64,000 bases of DNA from Phymatolithon calcareum (taxonomy: Eukaryota; Rhodophyta; Florideophyceae; Hapalidiales): the NCBI GenBank assembly GCA_977006965.1, contig OZ345354.1, positions 1,116,001 through 1,180,000 on the forward strand, in the 5' to 3' direction. A program made the translations under genes and the position numbers. Below the pieces are notes generated by a model. It saw only the letters and a list, made by a program, of their open reading frames with translations, was not told the DNA's origin and did no database searches. Of this stretch, positions 63,651 through 64,000 are shown in pieces; positions within the stretch are counted from its first letter, which is position 1, and every line of letters starts with the position of its first letter.

Positions 63651-64000
63651 TCAACAAACGGCGATATTGGCGGCTCCATTCACATCGCGGTCAACGCAGC
63701 TCACCGAGCAGTAGCTCTTACCCGTCTCGTTGTTATTTCCCCCGCCTCGTCGGCTTCTCGGGCAGCGAAACACACGTGAACCAATCTGCTAAAGCTTTTC
63801 TCCACAACCGCAGCAACAGTTTGACGTATTGTACTCGTCCATAAGAGCGACTGGAGCAATCAGGCCAATGGACCGCAGCAGCGCCTTGCGCGGACAAGGA
63901 TGTGCCGCATATGCGGATGTCGTGTAAGATACAATATCTGTCATGGTGCGCGAAATTTGCTCAATACAGAGGACATCCGAGCGATTTTCTCGTTTTATAG
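63651..64000 (-). pseudogene. Fanzor/TnpB-like RNA-guided nuclease, C-terminal part
   Basis: One minus-strand frame runs from the window edge to TGA at 63651-63653, with a single in-frame TAG at 63789-63791. It reads in order: DVLCIEQIS (RuvC-II glutamate region), PCPRKALLRSIGLIAP, VALMDEYNTSNCCCGCG (DE-x-TS and the first zinc-ribbon cysteines), RVFRC, then CVDRDVNGAANI. That last block is the RuvC-III motif DRDxNAAxNI of TnpB and eukaryotic Fanzor proteins. In that family the protein uses an RNA encoded at the element end to guide DNA cleavage. The second zinc-ribbon pair looks damaged (CPRS). The N-terminal two thirds lie beyond the window, so whether a full copy exists cannot be judged; the stop suggests decay unless it falls in an intron. 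Confidence 0.82.

Noticed and set aside
1-64000. CRISPR array, rRNA operon or bacterial operon structure
   Set aside because: No regularly spaced repeats of 24-40 bp, no rRNA-like sequence, and introns plus eukaryotic protein families exclude a prokaryotic source.

Overview
The window is nuclear DNA of a photosynthetic eukaryote. Evidence for this is a cytosolic ribosomal protein gene (eS26), a Pumilio gene, a GINS subunit, URM1, a mitochondrial inner-membrane protease, GT-AG introns of about 80-145 nt, and several genes for plastid-type proteins (WCRKC thioredoxin, PAP/fibrillin, a NUDX23-like FAD hydrolase and an HHL1-like protein) with N-terminal transit-peptide-like extensions. Many genes have no intron and the rest have one or two very small ones. 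Together with the mobile elements present (Copia, MULE, hAT, LINE, Fanzor), this fits a red alga or another unicellular archaeplastid-type alga. The sequence alone does not fix the lineage.

The left 36 kb is gene-poor and rich in mobile elements. It starts with the C-terminal part of a hAT transposase, followed by a decayed LINE (1291-3703), a non-autonomous MULE with 76-bp terminal inverted repeats and a 9-bp target duplication (4196-5313), a two-exon ankyrin-repeat gene (6727-7881) and a second decayed LINE (9867-11543). Then come about 10 kb without a convincing gene but with several near-perfect palindromes that have 0-1 nt spacers. A bZIP factor (22168-23067), a long intronless Pumilio (26781-30332) and a complete, probably recent Copia element (30628-35832; 5-bp target duplication, one uninterrupted 1588-residue gag-pol frame) close this part.

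The right 28 kb is gene-dense. In order: eS26 (-), class I aminotransferase (+, three exons), IMP1-like protease (+), URM1 (-, start disturbed), small unknown protein (-), PSF1/GINS1 (+), membrane sulfotransferase (-), TrmN6-like methyltransferase (-), four-pass membrane protein (+), NUDX23-like hydrolase (-), F-box protein (-), HHL1-like plastid protein (-), NTAQ1 amidase (+), two-pass membrane protein (+), WCRKC thioredoxin (-), F-box protein with a SPOC-like C-terminus (-), stand-alone LINE-type RNase H with an inserted Tudor-like segment (-), PAP/fibrillin (-), HEATR6-like HEAT protein (+), and at the right edge the C-terminal part of a Fanzor/TnpB-like RNA-guided nuclease (-), truncated by the window and carrying one in-frame stop.

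The genes do not form one pathway. Links that can be drawn are plastid function (thioredoxin, fibrillin, NUDX23-like, HHL1-like), ubiquitin and N-degron turnover (two F-box proteins, NTAQ1), tRNA and ubiquitin-like modification (URM1, TrmN6-like) and mRNA control (Pumilio). The observations most worth following are the Fanzor remnant, the RNase H/Tudor-like protein, the F-box/SPOC-like protein, the palindromes, and the intergenic enrichment of TACTGTACAGTA-type motifs.
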